Assembly (NCBI GenBank): GCA_035646375.1 | Contig: DASRPM010000311.1 | Location: 1 to 25,381 of the forward strand | Reading direction: 5' to 3' | Length of the DNA stretch: 25,381 nt | Origin: DASYRM01 sp035646375 | Lineage (GTDB): Bacteria > Acidobacteriota > Vicinamibacteria > Vicinamibacterales > UBA2999 | Shown here: positions 16,035-23,595 of the stretch, piece after piece | Layout: the number at the start of each line of letters is the position of its first letter | Position numbering within the stretch: position 1 is the first letter of the stretch | The notes under the pieces: model-generated | Databases searched by the model: none | Told to the model about the DNA's origin: nothing | Seen by the model: only the letters and a program-made list of their open reading frames with translations | Made by a program: the position numbers and the translations under genes

Positions 16035-16556
16035 CTAGAGCCTCGGAGCGGGCGACCAGCTGCCCCACACGTGGTCGTAGGCGATGAGCCGCCCGAGGAA
16101 GATCACGCAGACCCAGACGAGGAAGGTGAGGATCGCCATCGCCTTGATCGAGCGCCGGTGCACGAGCCTGGCTTCCCAGTGCTGCTCCTGACGGCGGAGC
16201 GTCCGTTGGAACGCCACCGCCACCAGCGTGCCGATGGCGACGAGCGCCATCTTCAGCCAGAACGAGAACGTGACCAGCTCGCGCACCGGCTCGCCGATCA
16301 CCATCAGGAGGCCGGTGACGAGCAGCAGCCAGAGCGAGCCGCTCAGCCAGGGGCCGAAACGGTTCGTGGTCTGACGCAGTGTCTGATCAGTCCACGCCCA
16401 TCCCAGGATCCGCAGGTCGATCATGAGCACGGATCCCATGACGAGGGCGATCCCGACGATGTGAATCGACTGGATCGCCGGGATGGTCCAGGCGTTGTGC
16501 TCCTGGATGAAGACGCTGGGCGGCGTCGCCGCCAGCCAGAGGGCGAACTGCTGCAC
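16035..16556 (-). CDS. DUF6644-like four-helix membrane protein (copy 2)
   Basis: This 173-residue membrane protein has the same layout as its downstream neighbour: an amphipathic N-terminus (QQFALWLAATPPSVFIQEH), a helix with QSIHIVGIALVMGSVLMIDL (H32, D47-L-R49), then PWLSGSLWLLLVTGLLMVIG, FWLKMALVAIGTLVAVAF and IKAMAILTFLVWVCVIFLGR. I chose the GTG at 16556 because it fits the family start and lies 26 bp after the preceding DUF6152 stop. The longer open frame upstream has no ATG and overlaps the DUF6152 gene. No strong Shine-Dalgarno precedes this start, which is less certain than most. The gene is in a four-gene minus-strand operon (18427 to 15471). Confidence 0.83.
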   Translation of the reverse strand: MQQFALWLAATPPSVFIQEHNAWTIPAIQSIHIVGIALVMGSVLMIDLRILGWAWTDQTLRQTTNRFGPWLSGSLWLLLVTGLLMVIGEPVRELVTFSFWLKMALVAIGTLVAVAFQRTLRRQEQHWEARLVHRRSIKAMAILTFLVWVCVIFLGRLIAYDHVWGSWSPAPRL

Positions 16557-16582
16557 GGGCGAGCTGACGCGGCCGCGGACGG

Positions 16583-17074
16583 CTAGAACGCCGTGCCGCC
16601 GATGAGCGTGGCGCCCGCCACAGAGTCGCAGTGCTTGCCAGCCGCGGGAAGCACCGGCTTCTTCGTGGCCGCATCCGTCGGGCACTTGGCGAGCACGCCT
16701 ACCCGGGCGCCGAAGTTCGAGCCGTCCCGCAGCGGGTTGAGGTGCACGCTGAAGACCGTACCGGGGCCGAACGAGGTGCCGGTGATCCCCTGCTGCGCGA
16801 TGGCGGCGGTGCCGGCCATCTCGACGCCCCACTCGACGTATTTGCCGTCAGCGCCCTTCTGAAGCGCCTTGTGGTCCGGCGCGAGCAGGATGAAGTGCAG
16901 CTCGGCGTGGTTGGCCTGGGGCACGAACTGCTTCATGACGCCGGTCAGCGTCACCACCTTGTTCTGGTCGTACATGGCGAACGAATGGTGGGTCGAGACG
17001 GGCGTTTCGAACAGCGCCGCCAGGGCGGCCAGTGCTGCCGCCGTCGTGGTCGCGTGAAGTATCCGGGTTCTCAT
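16583..17074 (-). CDS. DUF6152-like secreted His-His protein (copy 1)
   Basis: This 163-residue exported protein has a hydrophobic signal segment (residues 11-22) followed by H29-H30-SFAMYD and VVTLTGVMKQFVPQANHAEL, the N-terminal signature of the DUF6152 family. Compared with the plus-strand paralogue at 18543, it has a different middle (NHAELHFILL where the other has NPHVYFEI) and a longer C-terminus that ends with two cysteines (AKCPTD, KHCDSV). The predicted cleavage site just before the His pair is less canonical here (PVST). The ATG at 17074 lies 9 bp after the stop of the upstream 447-residue gene, with AGGA inside that spacer and stop region. The function of the family is unknown; metal binding by the histidines is possible. 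Confidence 0.85.
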   Translation of the reverse strand: MRTRILHATTTAAALAALAALFETPVSTHHSFAMYDQNKVVTLTGVMKQFVPQANHAELHFILLAPDHKALQKGADGKYVEWGVEMAGTAAIAQQGITGTSFGPGTVFSVHLNPLRDGSNFGARVGVLAKCPTDAATKKPVLPAAGKHCDSVAGATLIGGTAF

Positions 17075-17083
17075 TGCGGGGTC

Positions 17084-18427
17084 CTATTTGAAGATGTCCG
17101 TGACGGACGCCGGCAGCTCGTCAGCCGGCTTGTCCCATCCAGCCTCGAAGTACTTCTCCCAGTTCTTCGCCCACGGCCGTCCGTAGTAGTCCACGAAGCG
17201 CGGGTCGGCCGCGGTGACCTGCTTCGGCCGCCCGTCGGTGTTGAAGATGTTGCTCAGGCACTGGATGTAGGTGTATCGGCGCGCCGGATCCTCGGTGGTG
17301 GCCGCGCGGACGAAGCGGAACGAGGCGCGGACCGGCACGGTGAACGCTTCAGAATCGTAGAAGATCGTCTCGTGATCCAGGCCGATGAACTTGCCGGAGG
17401 CGTCGAGGGCGGGCTTGAACGTCTCGACGGTCTCGAGCAGTGGGCTCGTCTCGAACATGGCGTGAGAGAGCTGCCACGCCTGGATGTTCGCCGTCCAGGT
17501 GACGAGCGTCGTGCCGTCCCAGAAGCCGAGCGTCTCACCCCACCACTGCGGCACCTTCTGCACGTGCGCGGTCTTGCCCACCATCACCTGACGCAGGAAG
17601 TTGTCGGCGATGCCCGAGAGGAACTGCACGTTCCACGGCGTCATCGTGAGCTGGAAGTTGCCCGCCTGCGACGGTTGCGACCACCAGCGGATGAAGCCCT
17701 CCGGCCAGCAGAAGGACGCGCTCCACTGCGGGGCGTTGGTCACGGCCTCGTGGTACGCGGTCTGGACCATGCGCTTCTGATACTCGGGCGTGAGCAATGC
17801 CAGCACCGTCGAAGCCTGCGTGACGCCGTAGATCCACTCCGAGCCGCGATCCGCGGCCTGGTCGCGCCGGTAGTAGCCGTCCCAGTCCGGTACGGTGGCC
17901 TTCGTGTACACGGTCGGCCCGCCCTTGGCCTTCGCCTGTGCGAGCAGCGCCTCGTAGTGCTCCTTCGCCGTCTTGTGGGGATACGGGCTGACGATCCGCT
18001 CGCGTGGCCAGTCGTCGTCGCAGTTGCCCCACGATGCCGATTCCGGCGGCTTGGGCCCGATCAGGCCCCGGTCCCACATCGAGTACAGCCGGATCGCGTT
18101 GTTGCAGCGGTAGTAGCGCTTGTCGAGCCAGTTTGCCCGGTCCTTGTAGAAATTCTTCGACGAGAACAGGTCGATGGCGAGCGGCGTGACGCCCTGCGGC
18201 GGTCCGAGGATGACTGGCGGGCCGCCTCGTCCACGGCCGCCGGGAACCCCTGGCGCGCCCGGCGCCCCGGCTCCCCGTCCCCCTGGTGCGCCCTGAGGAG
18301 GCGCCCCTGCCTGCGGCGCCGCCCCGGCCTGCGCAAAAGTCGGGACCGAAATGGATTCGAACCGCAGCACCCCGACGAGAGCCAGCATCCCCGCGACCAC
18401 GATGCCGGCCCTGGACAACGTTCTCAT
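17084..18427 (-). CDS. Secreted paralogue 2 of the cluster's unknown family
   Basis: This 447-residue exported protein has a signal peptide (residues 1 to about 32, cleavage near TFAQ) and then a collagen-like Gly/Pro/Arg-rich linker (residues 34-78, for example QGAPGGRGAGAPGAP). The rest aligns with the 479-residue protein at 13964-15403, including YRCNNAI, WGNCDDDWPRE, the block around NAPQW, FCWPEGF, GFWDGTTLVTWTAN and KFIGLDHETIFYDSEAF. Four cysteines and many aromatic residues are shared. A -35/-10-like pair (TAGACA 18465-18460, 18 bp, TAGGAT 18441-18436) ends 8 nt before the ATG, again suggesting a leaderless transcript. It is first in a minus-strand operon with DUF6152 and two DUF6644 genes. 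Confidence 0.88.
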   Translation of the reverse strand: MRTLSRAGIVVAGMLALVGVLRFESISVPTFAQAGAAPQAGAPPQGAPGGRGAGAPGAPGVPGGRGRGGPPVILGPPQGVTPLAIDLFSSKNFYKDRANWLDKRYYRCNNAIRLYSMWDRGLIGPKPPESASWGNCDDDWPRERIVSPYPHKTAKEHYEALLAQAKAKGGPTVYTKATVPDWDGYYRRDQAADRGSEWIYGVTQASTVLALLTPEYQKRMVQTAYHEAVTNAPQWSASFCWPEGFIRWWSQPSQAGNFQLTMTPWNVQFLSGIADNFLRQVMVGKTAHVQKVPQWWGETLGFWDGTTLVTWTANIQAWQLSHAMFETSPLLETVETFKPALDASGKFIGLDHETIFYDSEAFTVPVRASFRFVRAATTEDPARRYTYIQCLSNIFNTDGRPKQVTAADPRFVDYYGRPWAKNWEKYFEAGWDKPADELPASVTDIFK

Positions 18428-18542
18428 GCTGCCCGATCCTATCCGCGCCTCGCGTCCGGTGTCTATCCACCGGGCCGCCCCCAGGCTTGATTCCCGGCCC
18501 CGCAGCGCGTACGTTCTTCTGGCGAAAAAAAAGGAGTCCGTA
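18428..18542. promoter_or_regulatory. Divergent promoter region between the two DUF6152 operons
   Basis: This 115-bp gap carries candidate promoters in both directions. Minus strand: TAGACA (18465-18460) and TAGGAT (18441-18436), 18-bp spacer, -10 ending 8 nt before the ATG at 18427. Plus strand: TTGATT (18487-18492), exactly 17 bp, then TACGTT (18510-18515); this places a start near 18522 and leaves a short leader containing an A-run and AAGGAG before the GTG at 18543. Both are moderate matches, and coordinated regulation of the two operons is inferred. Confidence 0.42.
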
Positions 18543-18959
18543 GTGCGACACCGCCGTGACCGTCTGCGGCTGGCTCTGGGGGTGATGGCGATCGGCCTGA
18601 TCGCGGTTGCTCGAGCTGGCGCGCATCACTCGTTCGCTCCCTACGAAACGACGCTCCAGATCAAGCTCACCGGCGTCGTCTCCGACTACAAGTGGGCCAA
18701 CCCGCACGTCTATTTCGAGATCGACGCGCCCGACGCCACCACCGGGCAGACGCGCCACTGGCTGATCGAATGCGCGAGCACGAGCATCCTCAACCGCGCC
18801 GGGTGGAAGTTCAACATGCTGAAACCGGGCGACAAGGTGACGATCATCGCGTCCCCGCTCCGCAACGGCGAGCCGGCCGCGCTGCTCAAGGCGATCACGC
18901 TCGCCGACGGCCGGAAGTTCTCGAACGGCGCCGCCGCGGGCCGGGCGACCATCGAGTGA
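18543..18959 (+). CDS. DUF6152-like secreted His-His protein (copy 2)
   Basis: This 138-residue exported protein has a signal peptide with a charged MRHRRDR start and cleavage predicted after AGA (residues 25-27), which would make H28 the new N-terminus, followed by H29-SFAPYE. The conserved family segment LTGVVSDYKWANPHVYFEI is at residues 42-60, then a GWKFNMLKPGDKVTII block. A mature N-terminal histidine is the arrangement used in histidine-brace copper sites (CopC, LPMO), so copper binding is possible but unproven. The GTG start is supported by AAGGAG 7 nt upstream; an in-frame ATG upstream would read through that site. The stop overlaps a GTG of the next gene, whose better start is 9 bp on. 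Confidence 0.87.
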   Translation: MRHRRDRLRLALGVMAIGLIAVARAGAHHSFAPYETTLQIKLTGVVSDYKWANPHVYFEIDAPDATTGQTRHWLIECASTSILNRAGWKFNMLKPGDKVTIIASPLRNGEPAALLKAITLADGRKFSNGAAAGRATIE

Positions 18960-18967
18960 GGGCCGGC

Positions 18968-19735
18968 ATGAAGCTCAGAGTGATCGTCGCCATGCTCACC
19001 GCGGCTGCTGCAGCCGGCGGGCCGGTGCTTGCGCAGACACGGCCGGCCGCGCGCGCGGCTCTCACCGGATCGTGGGAGATCTATCCCTTGCGCGGCGAAG
19101 GCTTCGGGTCGGGCGTGCCGCCGAAGACGCCGGTCGCGGCGCCGAAACCGGTTCCCGAGCCGCCGCTCCGCCAGCCGCATCTCGATCAGTGGCGCGCGCT
19201 GCAGGCCCAGAACGCGGAGCTCACGCGCAAGGGGCTGCCGCCGCCGTCCACGGGGATGGCCTGCATGCCGGATGGCATGCCGGGGATGATGCAGGCCACC
19301 TTCCCCATGGAAATCCTCGAAACGCCGGGGCAGGTCACGATCATCCAGGAGGCGTACAACCAGGTGCGCCGCATCTACCTCAACGCGCCCGCCATCGCGC
19401 CCGAGGACGCCGAGCCGCGCTACGCGGGGAACTCCACGGGACGCTGGGAGGGCACGACTCTCGTCGTGCAGACCGTCGGCCTCAAGGAGTCGGCGCGCTT
19501 CCGCAACGTGCCGCATTCGACGCGCATGCGCATCACCGAGCGCCTCCGGCTGATCAACGACGAGATGCTCGAGAACCAGGTGACCGTCGAGGACCCCGAG
19601 TTCCTCACCGGGCCCTGGACGTGGTCGTGGATGTACAAGCGCTGGCCGGGCTACAAGATCGAGGAGTACGTCTGCGAAGACAACCGGTACTTCGAGGATC
19701 CGGCGCTGCGGTATCAGCGGCTGCGCGTGAACTGA
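18968..19735 (+). CDS. Secreted short homologue (third member) of the cluster's unknown family
   Basis: This 255-residue exported protein has a signal peptide (cleavage near VLAQ, about residue 22). It contains the motif YAGNSTGRWEGTTLVVQT, followed by a conserved His-Ser (VPHST), ITERLRLI, DPEFLTGPW and Y-V-C-E near the end. This is a widespread family of small secreted proteins of unknown function. The same order of W-(E/D)-G, L-V-x-x-T, DPE-F and a late E-x-C or E-C pattern occurs in the two longer proteins of this cluster, suggesting distant homology. A Met/Pro-rich segment (CMPDGMPGMM) lies in the middle and might bind metal, although this is speculative. I chose the ATG at 18968 because GAGGG lies 5 nt upstream; a GTG at 18956 is in frame. 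Confidence 0.86.
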   Translation: MKLRVIVAMLTAAAAAGGPVLAQTRPAARAALTGSWEIYPLRGEGFGSGVPPKTPVAAPKPVPEPPLRQPHLDQWRALQAQNAELTRKGLPPPSTGMACMPDGMPGMMQATFPMEILETPGQVTIIQEAYNQVRRIYLNAPAIAPEDAEPRYAGNSTGRWEGTTLVVQTVGLKESARFRNVPHSTRMRITERLRLINDEMLENQVTVEDPEFLTGPWTWSWMYKRWPGYKIEEYVCEDNRYFEDPALRYQRLRVN

Positions 19736-19763
19736 GGGGAGACGCAAGCGGAGCGCTGATGCC

Positions 19764-20909
19764 ATGAGCACGTGGCTGTTCGGCGGCATGTTTGCGCTGG
19801 GGCTGCTCGCGCAGAGCATGTCGCCGGGCTGCGATCCCCCACGGGCGCCCGCGCCACCGCCGTCAACCCCCGCCGCGCCGACGTTCACGACGCAGGACGG
19901 CGTGCGCGTGCAGTCCGAGGCGGTCGTGACCAACCTCGAGGTGCCGTGGGCGCTGTCGTTCGCGCCCGACGGGCGCCTCTTCATCGCGGAACGTCCCGGA
20001 CGCGTTCGCGTCTTCGACCTCGCCGCATCCACCTCCGAGCTGGCGCTCACGCTCGACGACGTGTACCGGCAGGGCGAGGCCGGCTTGATGGGTCTCGCGC
20101 TCGCCCCGGACTTCGCGGCCACGCGCCACGTGTACCTCCACTACACGGCCGTGCAAGGCAACGGCGCCGTCAACCGCATCGTTCGATACCGCGAGGTCAG
20201 TGGACGGCTTGCCGAGCGGGCCGTCATCCTCGACGGCATTCCCGCCGCGACGATCCACGACGGCGGCCGTCTGCGATTCGGACCGGATGGCCTCCTGTAC
20301 GCCACCGCGGGAGATGCGGCGAACAGCTCGCTCGCACAGGATCAGGCCTCTCTCGCCGGAAAGTTCCTGCGGATCGAACGGGACGGCACGACACCCAGGG
20401 CCAATCCGTTCGGCTCGCCGGTCTTCAGCTGGGGCCACCGCAACCCCCAGGGATTCGACTGGCATCCGGCCACGCGCGAGATCTGGGCCACCGAGCATGG
20501 CAACTCGGGCAACGACGAGATCAACGTGGTCCGCGCCGGCGTCAACTACGGGTGGCCGACGATCGAAGGGGCGCAGACCTTCCCGAACATGGAGCCGCCG
20601 CTCGCCTCATACAGCCCGTCGATCGCGCCCTCGGGGGCCGCGTTCTATCAGGGCGCGCGGTTTCCGGCGTTCGTGGGCAATCTCTTCGCGGCGACACTGC
20701 GCGGCACGCACCTGCTGCGACTGGTCGTGGATGCGCCGGGGCGGCGCGTCACGCGGCAGGAGCGGCTGCTCGACGGGACCTTCGGCCGTCTGCGCGACGT
20801 CGCCATTGGCCCCGACGGCAACATCTACATCAGCACCAACAACCGCGACGGCCGCGGCAGCCCGGTGGCCGCAGACGATCGCGTCATCCGCCTCAGTCCG
20901 GCACCGTGA
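19764..20909 (+). CDS. PQQ-dependent aldose/sorbosone-type sugar dehydrogenase
   Basis: This 381-residue exported protein belongs to the glucose/sorbosone dehydrogenase (GSDH) beta-propeller family, whose members oxidise aldose sugars with PQQ and calcium in the periplasm. Visible landmarks are PWALSFAPDGRLFIAERPG (residues 61-79), the catalytic-histidine motif H165-D-G-G-R-L-R-F-G, GHRNPQG at 224-230 and the T-E-H-G-N-S-G-N-D-E-I-N motif near 243-254. A signal peptide is followed by a Pro-rich linker (about 24-40). A Cys at 23 (SPGC) might be a lipidation site but does not match the lipobox well. It is 28 bp after the short homologue gene, making it the third gene of this plus-strand operon. 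It shares export and redox themes with the cluster, but no direct link is known. Confidence 0.91.
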   Translation: MSTWLFGGMFALGLLAQSMSPGCDPPRAPAPPPSTPAAPTFTTQDGVRVQSEAVVTNLEVPWALSFAPDGRLFIAERPGRVRVFDLAASTSELALTLDDVYRQGEAGLMGLALAPDFAATRHVYLHYTAVQGNGAVNRIVRYREVSGRLAERAVILDGIPAATIHDGGRLRFGPDGLLYATAGDAANSSLAQDQASLAGKFLRIERDGTTPRANPFGSPVFSWGHRNPQGFDWHPATREIWATEHGNSGNDEINVVRAGVNYGWPTIEGAQTFPNMEPPLASYSPSIAPSGAAFYQGARFPAFVGNLFAATLRGTHLLRLVVDAPGRRVTRQERLLDGTFGRLRDVAIGPDGNIYISTNNRDGRGSPVAADDRVIRLSPAP

Positions 20910-20924
20910 GCCGTGCGCTCACGG
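20904..20924. terminator. Hairpin overlapping the stop codon, possible shared terminator
   Basis: CCGTGAGC and GCTCACGG form a perfect 8-bp stem with a 5-nt loop, and the TGA stop of the sugar dehydrogenase (20907-20909) is in the stem. It lies in the 42-bp gap between convergent genes, so it can serve both. No T-tract follows, so intrinsic termination is uncertain. Confidence 0.42.
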
Positions 20925-20951
20925 CCCGGTGTGACCAGAGCCCGATCAGGA

Positions 20952-22280
20952 TCAGTGGTGATCGAGCGAATCGCCGCGGTCTGGGAGCAGCCACACGCAT
21001 ATGAGGCTCACGAGGCCGGTGACGGCGACATACGCCGCCACGGCCATCGACGTGCCGTAGGTCTGAAACAGGTAGAGCGCCACGAGCGGGGCCGGTCCGC
21101 CGGCGGTAATCGACGCCAGCTGATAGCCGAGCGACGCGCCGCTGTAGCGAAGCGAGCCGGGGAAGCGCTCGGCGATGAACGCCGCCTGCGGGCCGTACTG
21201 GAGATCGTGGCTGGGCAGTCCGAGCGCAATCGCCAGAAACACCAGCCACACGATCTTCGTGTCGAGCATCGCGAAGTAGAAGAACGGGAAGATCATGATC
21301 ACGACGCAGCCGATGGCCGTCAGCTTGCGCCGGCCGATCACGTCCGACACGTGCCCCCAGAAGGGGATCGTGCTCATCGAGATGAGCGCCTGCACCATCA
21401 CGAAGCTCAGCACCAGGCTGCGATCGAACCCGAGCTGCTGCGTGGCATACGTCAGCACGTAGGTGGTGAAGATGTAGAACGGCGTCTGCTGGCCCGAGCG
21501 CAGGAGCGCCGTCAGCACGATTTCGCGCCAGTGATGCTTGATGACGCGCACGATCGGCGCCTTTTCGATCCGGCCCTGCGACTGCAGCTTGGCGAACACC
21601 GGCGTTTCGAGGACGCCGACGCGGATGTAGAGGCCGACGAAGACGAGGACGAGGCTCAAGAGGAACGGCACGCGCCAGCCCCAGCTGAGGAACGTTTCTT
21701 CGCTGAAGCTGTACGACGCGATCGCGAGCGCGCCGTTGGCGAGCAGCATGCCCGCCGGCGCGCCGAACTGCGCGAAGCTGGTGGTGAATCCGCGGCGCTT
21801 CGGGTCGGTCCATTCGCCGGCCATCAGCACGGCGCCGCCCCATTCGCCGCCGACGCCGATCCCCTGCAGGACGCGGAAGAACGTCAGCAGCACCGCGCCC
21901 CAGATCCCGATGACGCTGTAATCGGGCACGAGGCCGATACCCACCGTGGCCGCGCCCATCAGCACCAGCGTGGCGATGAGCGTGGCCTTGCGGCCGATGC
22001 GGTCGCCGTAGTGGCCGAACAGCGCCGCCCCGACCGGCCGGGCGACGAAGCCCACGAAGTAGGTCGAAAACGACAGCAGCGCCCCGACGTAGGGATCCGA
22101 GTTCGGGAAGAACTTCTGGGGGAACACGAGCGCCGCGGCGACGCCGTAGAGGAAGAAGTCGTACCACTCGATCGTCGTCCCCGCCGCGGACGAGACCACC
22201 GCTCGAATCATCATCTGGCGGCGGTGCGCCGCGTCGATCACGGTCGTATCCTGAGTCGTCGTCGTGTTCACGGGCGACAT
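20952..22280 (-). CDS. MFS transporter, metabolite:H+ symporter (MHS) type
   Basis: This 442-residue inner-membrane protein has 12 predicted helices and belongs to the major facilitator superfamily, MHS subfamily (ProP/ShiA/KgtP-like organic-acid or osmolyte:proton symport). Landmarks are TTIEWYDFFLYGVAAAL near residue 35, the MFS loop 2-3 motif GHYGDRIGRKATL, and GIGVGGEWGGAVLMAGEW in helix 4/5, all typical of MHS proteins. The second half begins with PFYIFTTYVLTYA, and a second loop GHVSDVIGRRKL repeats the motif. The start ATG at 22280 has no strong Shine-Dalgarno. It is convergent with the sugar dehydrogenase and divergent from the methyltransferase. The substrate cannot be named, but uptake of dicarboxylates or other organic acids is the usual role. 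Confidence 0.93.
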   Translation of the reverse strand: MSPVNTTTTQDTTVIDAAHRRQMMIRAVVSSAAGTTIEWYDFFLYGVAAALVFPQKFFPNSDPYVGALLSFSTYFVGFVARPVGAALFGHYGDRIGRKATLIATLVLMGAATVGIGLVPDYSVIGIWGAVLLTFFRVLQGIGVGGEWGGAVLMAGEWTDPKRRGFTTSFAQFGAPAGMLLANGALAIASYSFSEETFLSWGWRVPFLLSLVLVFVGLYIRVGVLETPVFAKLQSQGRIEKAPIVRVIKHHWREIVLTALLRSGQQTPFYIFTTYVLTYATQQLGFDRSLVLSFVMVQALISMSTIPFWGHVSDVIGRRKLTAIGCVVIMIFPFFYFAMLDTKIVWLVFLAIALGLPSHDLQYGPQAAFIAERFPGSLRYSGASLGYQLASITAGGPAPLVALYLFQTYGTSMAVAAYVAVTGLVSLICVWLLPDRGDSLDHH

Positions 22281-22339
22281 TGTCGCCGATATCGCGTCAG
22301 GCGACGCGCACGCCGGGCTACCATGGCGGTCCTGACGGC

Positions 22340-23578
22340 ATGACGCGATCGGATACGAGACAGGCCGAAAAAGAGTACCTGGCGCGCACCGGATCCACCG
22401 AGTGGGAGCGGACCAAGCCGTTTTCTCCTCCCAGCTCCGACACGCTCGACGAGAGCGCCCACCTGCTCCACGATTTCGCGGCGGCGATGCTGCTGCTGCG
22501 CCCCTCGCCGGACGATCTGATCCTGGACCTCGGCGCCGGGGCGGGCTGGTGCTCGGACCTGCTCGGCCGGTTGAATCGCACCTCGGTGGCGGTGGACCTC
22601 TCGTTCGACATGCTGCGGGCGGGCCGCGGCCGCCAGGGGCCACCGCTCCGTGCGGTGACCGGGGACATGGAGGCGCTGCCGTTTCGCTCGGGCACGTTCG
22701 ACAAGGCCGTGTGTTTCAGCGCGCTGCACCACGTGCCGGACATGGCGCAGGCGGTGGCCGAAATCGCCCGCGTGCTCGCCCCCGACGGCGTGGCGCTCTT
22801 CTCCGAGCCGGGCGAGGGTCACGGAGATGCGGCCGTGTCGGCGATCGCGACGCGCGACTTCGGCGTGCTCGAGCAGGAGGTGCTCGTCGAGCGGTTCATC
22901 GGCGACTGCCGGAACGCGGGCTTCGAGGACGTACGCGTCAAACCGCTCGCGTACACGATTCCAGGTTTCGATCTGACGCTCGATCAGTGGCGGTCGTGGA
23001 CGCAGCTGGCCGCGTCCACGCGCCCGCGCCGCGCGCTGGCGAAGATGGGGCTGGCGCTCATGGAGGCGTTCGGCCTCGGCAAGCGCGGCGCCCTCTTCGA
23101 GGACACGTTCGCCATCTCCCTGGTCCGTACGCTGCGCCAGGTCGTGCGGCACCATCCCATCATCGTGGCGTCGAAGCGCGCCCTGCCGGCGGCCTCGGCC
23201 GCGCCAGAGTGGCGCGCGGAGATTGCGCTCGAGCCGTCGGTGGCCGTGGCCAGGCCCGGTTCCACCGTTGCGGTGGCCGCGCGGATCACGAACCGGGGCA
23301 CGGCCACCTGGAATCCGTCGAGCCGTTCCGGCGTTGGCCACGTGGCCGTGGGCGTCCAGCTGCTCGATCGCGATGGCCGGCTGCTGGCGCGCGACCACTA
23401 CCGGCACGCGCTGCCGCATCCGGTCGCACCGGGTCAGGCCGTCGACGTCTCGTGCGCCTGCCCGGCGCCGCCGGGGGCCGGGGTCTATCGATTCAAAGTG
23501 GACATGGTGGCCGAAGGCGTCACCTGGTTCGAGGCGGCTGGCTCCGAGGCGGCCGTCGTTTCGATTGACGTCGGCTAG
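22340..23578 (+). CDS. SAM methyltransferase fused to a C-terminal Ig-like domain
   Basis: This 412-residue cytoplasmic protein begins with a class I methyltransferase domain (about 40-250): motif I LDLGAGAGWCSDLL at 62-75, an acidic AVDLSFDML (84-92), GDMEALPFRSGTFD (108-121) and FSALHHVPD, as in UbiE/Methyltransf_11 proteins. After a helical middle comes a beta-rich domain at about 285-412 (VAARITNRGTATWNPSSRSG, then GVYRFKVDMV, EGVTWF). Its ATW-N-P and PPG-x-G-x-Y-x-F patterns resemble NBR1/CARDB-type Ig-like domains, an unusual fusion for a methyltransferase. I chose the ATG at 22340; an upstream TTG-start frame at 22280 would overlap the divergent MFS start and is unlikely. It ends 17 bp before the convergent PilT gene. 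The substrate is not evident; Ig-like domains often bind polysaccharides or proteins. Confidence 0.9.
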   Translation: MTRSDTRQAEKEYLARTGSTEWERTKPFSPPSSDTLDESAHLLHDFAAAMLLLRPSPDDLILDLGAGAGWCSDLLGRLNRTSVAVDLSFDMLRAGRGRQGPPLRAVTGDMEALPFRSGTFDKAVCFSALHHVPDMAQAVAEIARVLAPDGVALFSEPGEGHGDAAVSAIATRDFGVLEQEVLVERFIGDCRNAGFEDVRVKPLAYTIPGFDLTLDQWRSWTQLAASTRPRRALAKMGLALMEAFGLGKRGALFEDTFAISLVRTLRQVVRHHPIIVASKRALPAASAAPEWRAEIALEPSVAVARPGSTVAVAARITNRGTATWNPSSRSGVGHVAVGVQLLDRDGRLLARDHYRHALPHPVAPGQAVDVSCACPAPPGAGVYRFKVDMVAEGVTWFEAAGSEAAVVSIDVG

Positions 23579-23595
23579 GCCGCGGCCGCCGTCGC

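Noticed and set aside
16035..16832. N-terminally longer version of the DUF6644 protein (265 residues)
   Set aside because: The extension overlaps the DUF6152 gene in another frame, lacks family similarity and is Arg/Gly/His-rich. The GTG at 16556 fits the family.
20913..22343. Plus-strand open frame opposite the MFS transporter
   Set aside because: Asp/Glu/Arg/His-rich antisense shadow with no domain; the minus strand encodes a clear 12-helix transporter.
23578..23587. GGCCGCGGCC palindrome between the methyltransferase and PilT genes as a terminator
   Set aside because: It is a self-complementary sequence with no loop and no T-tract, common by chance at this GC content.
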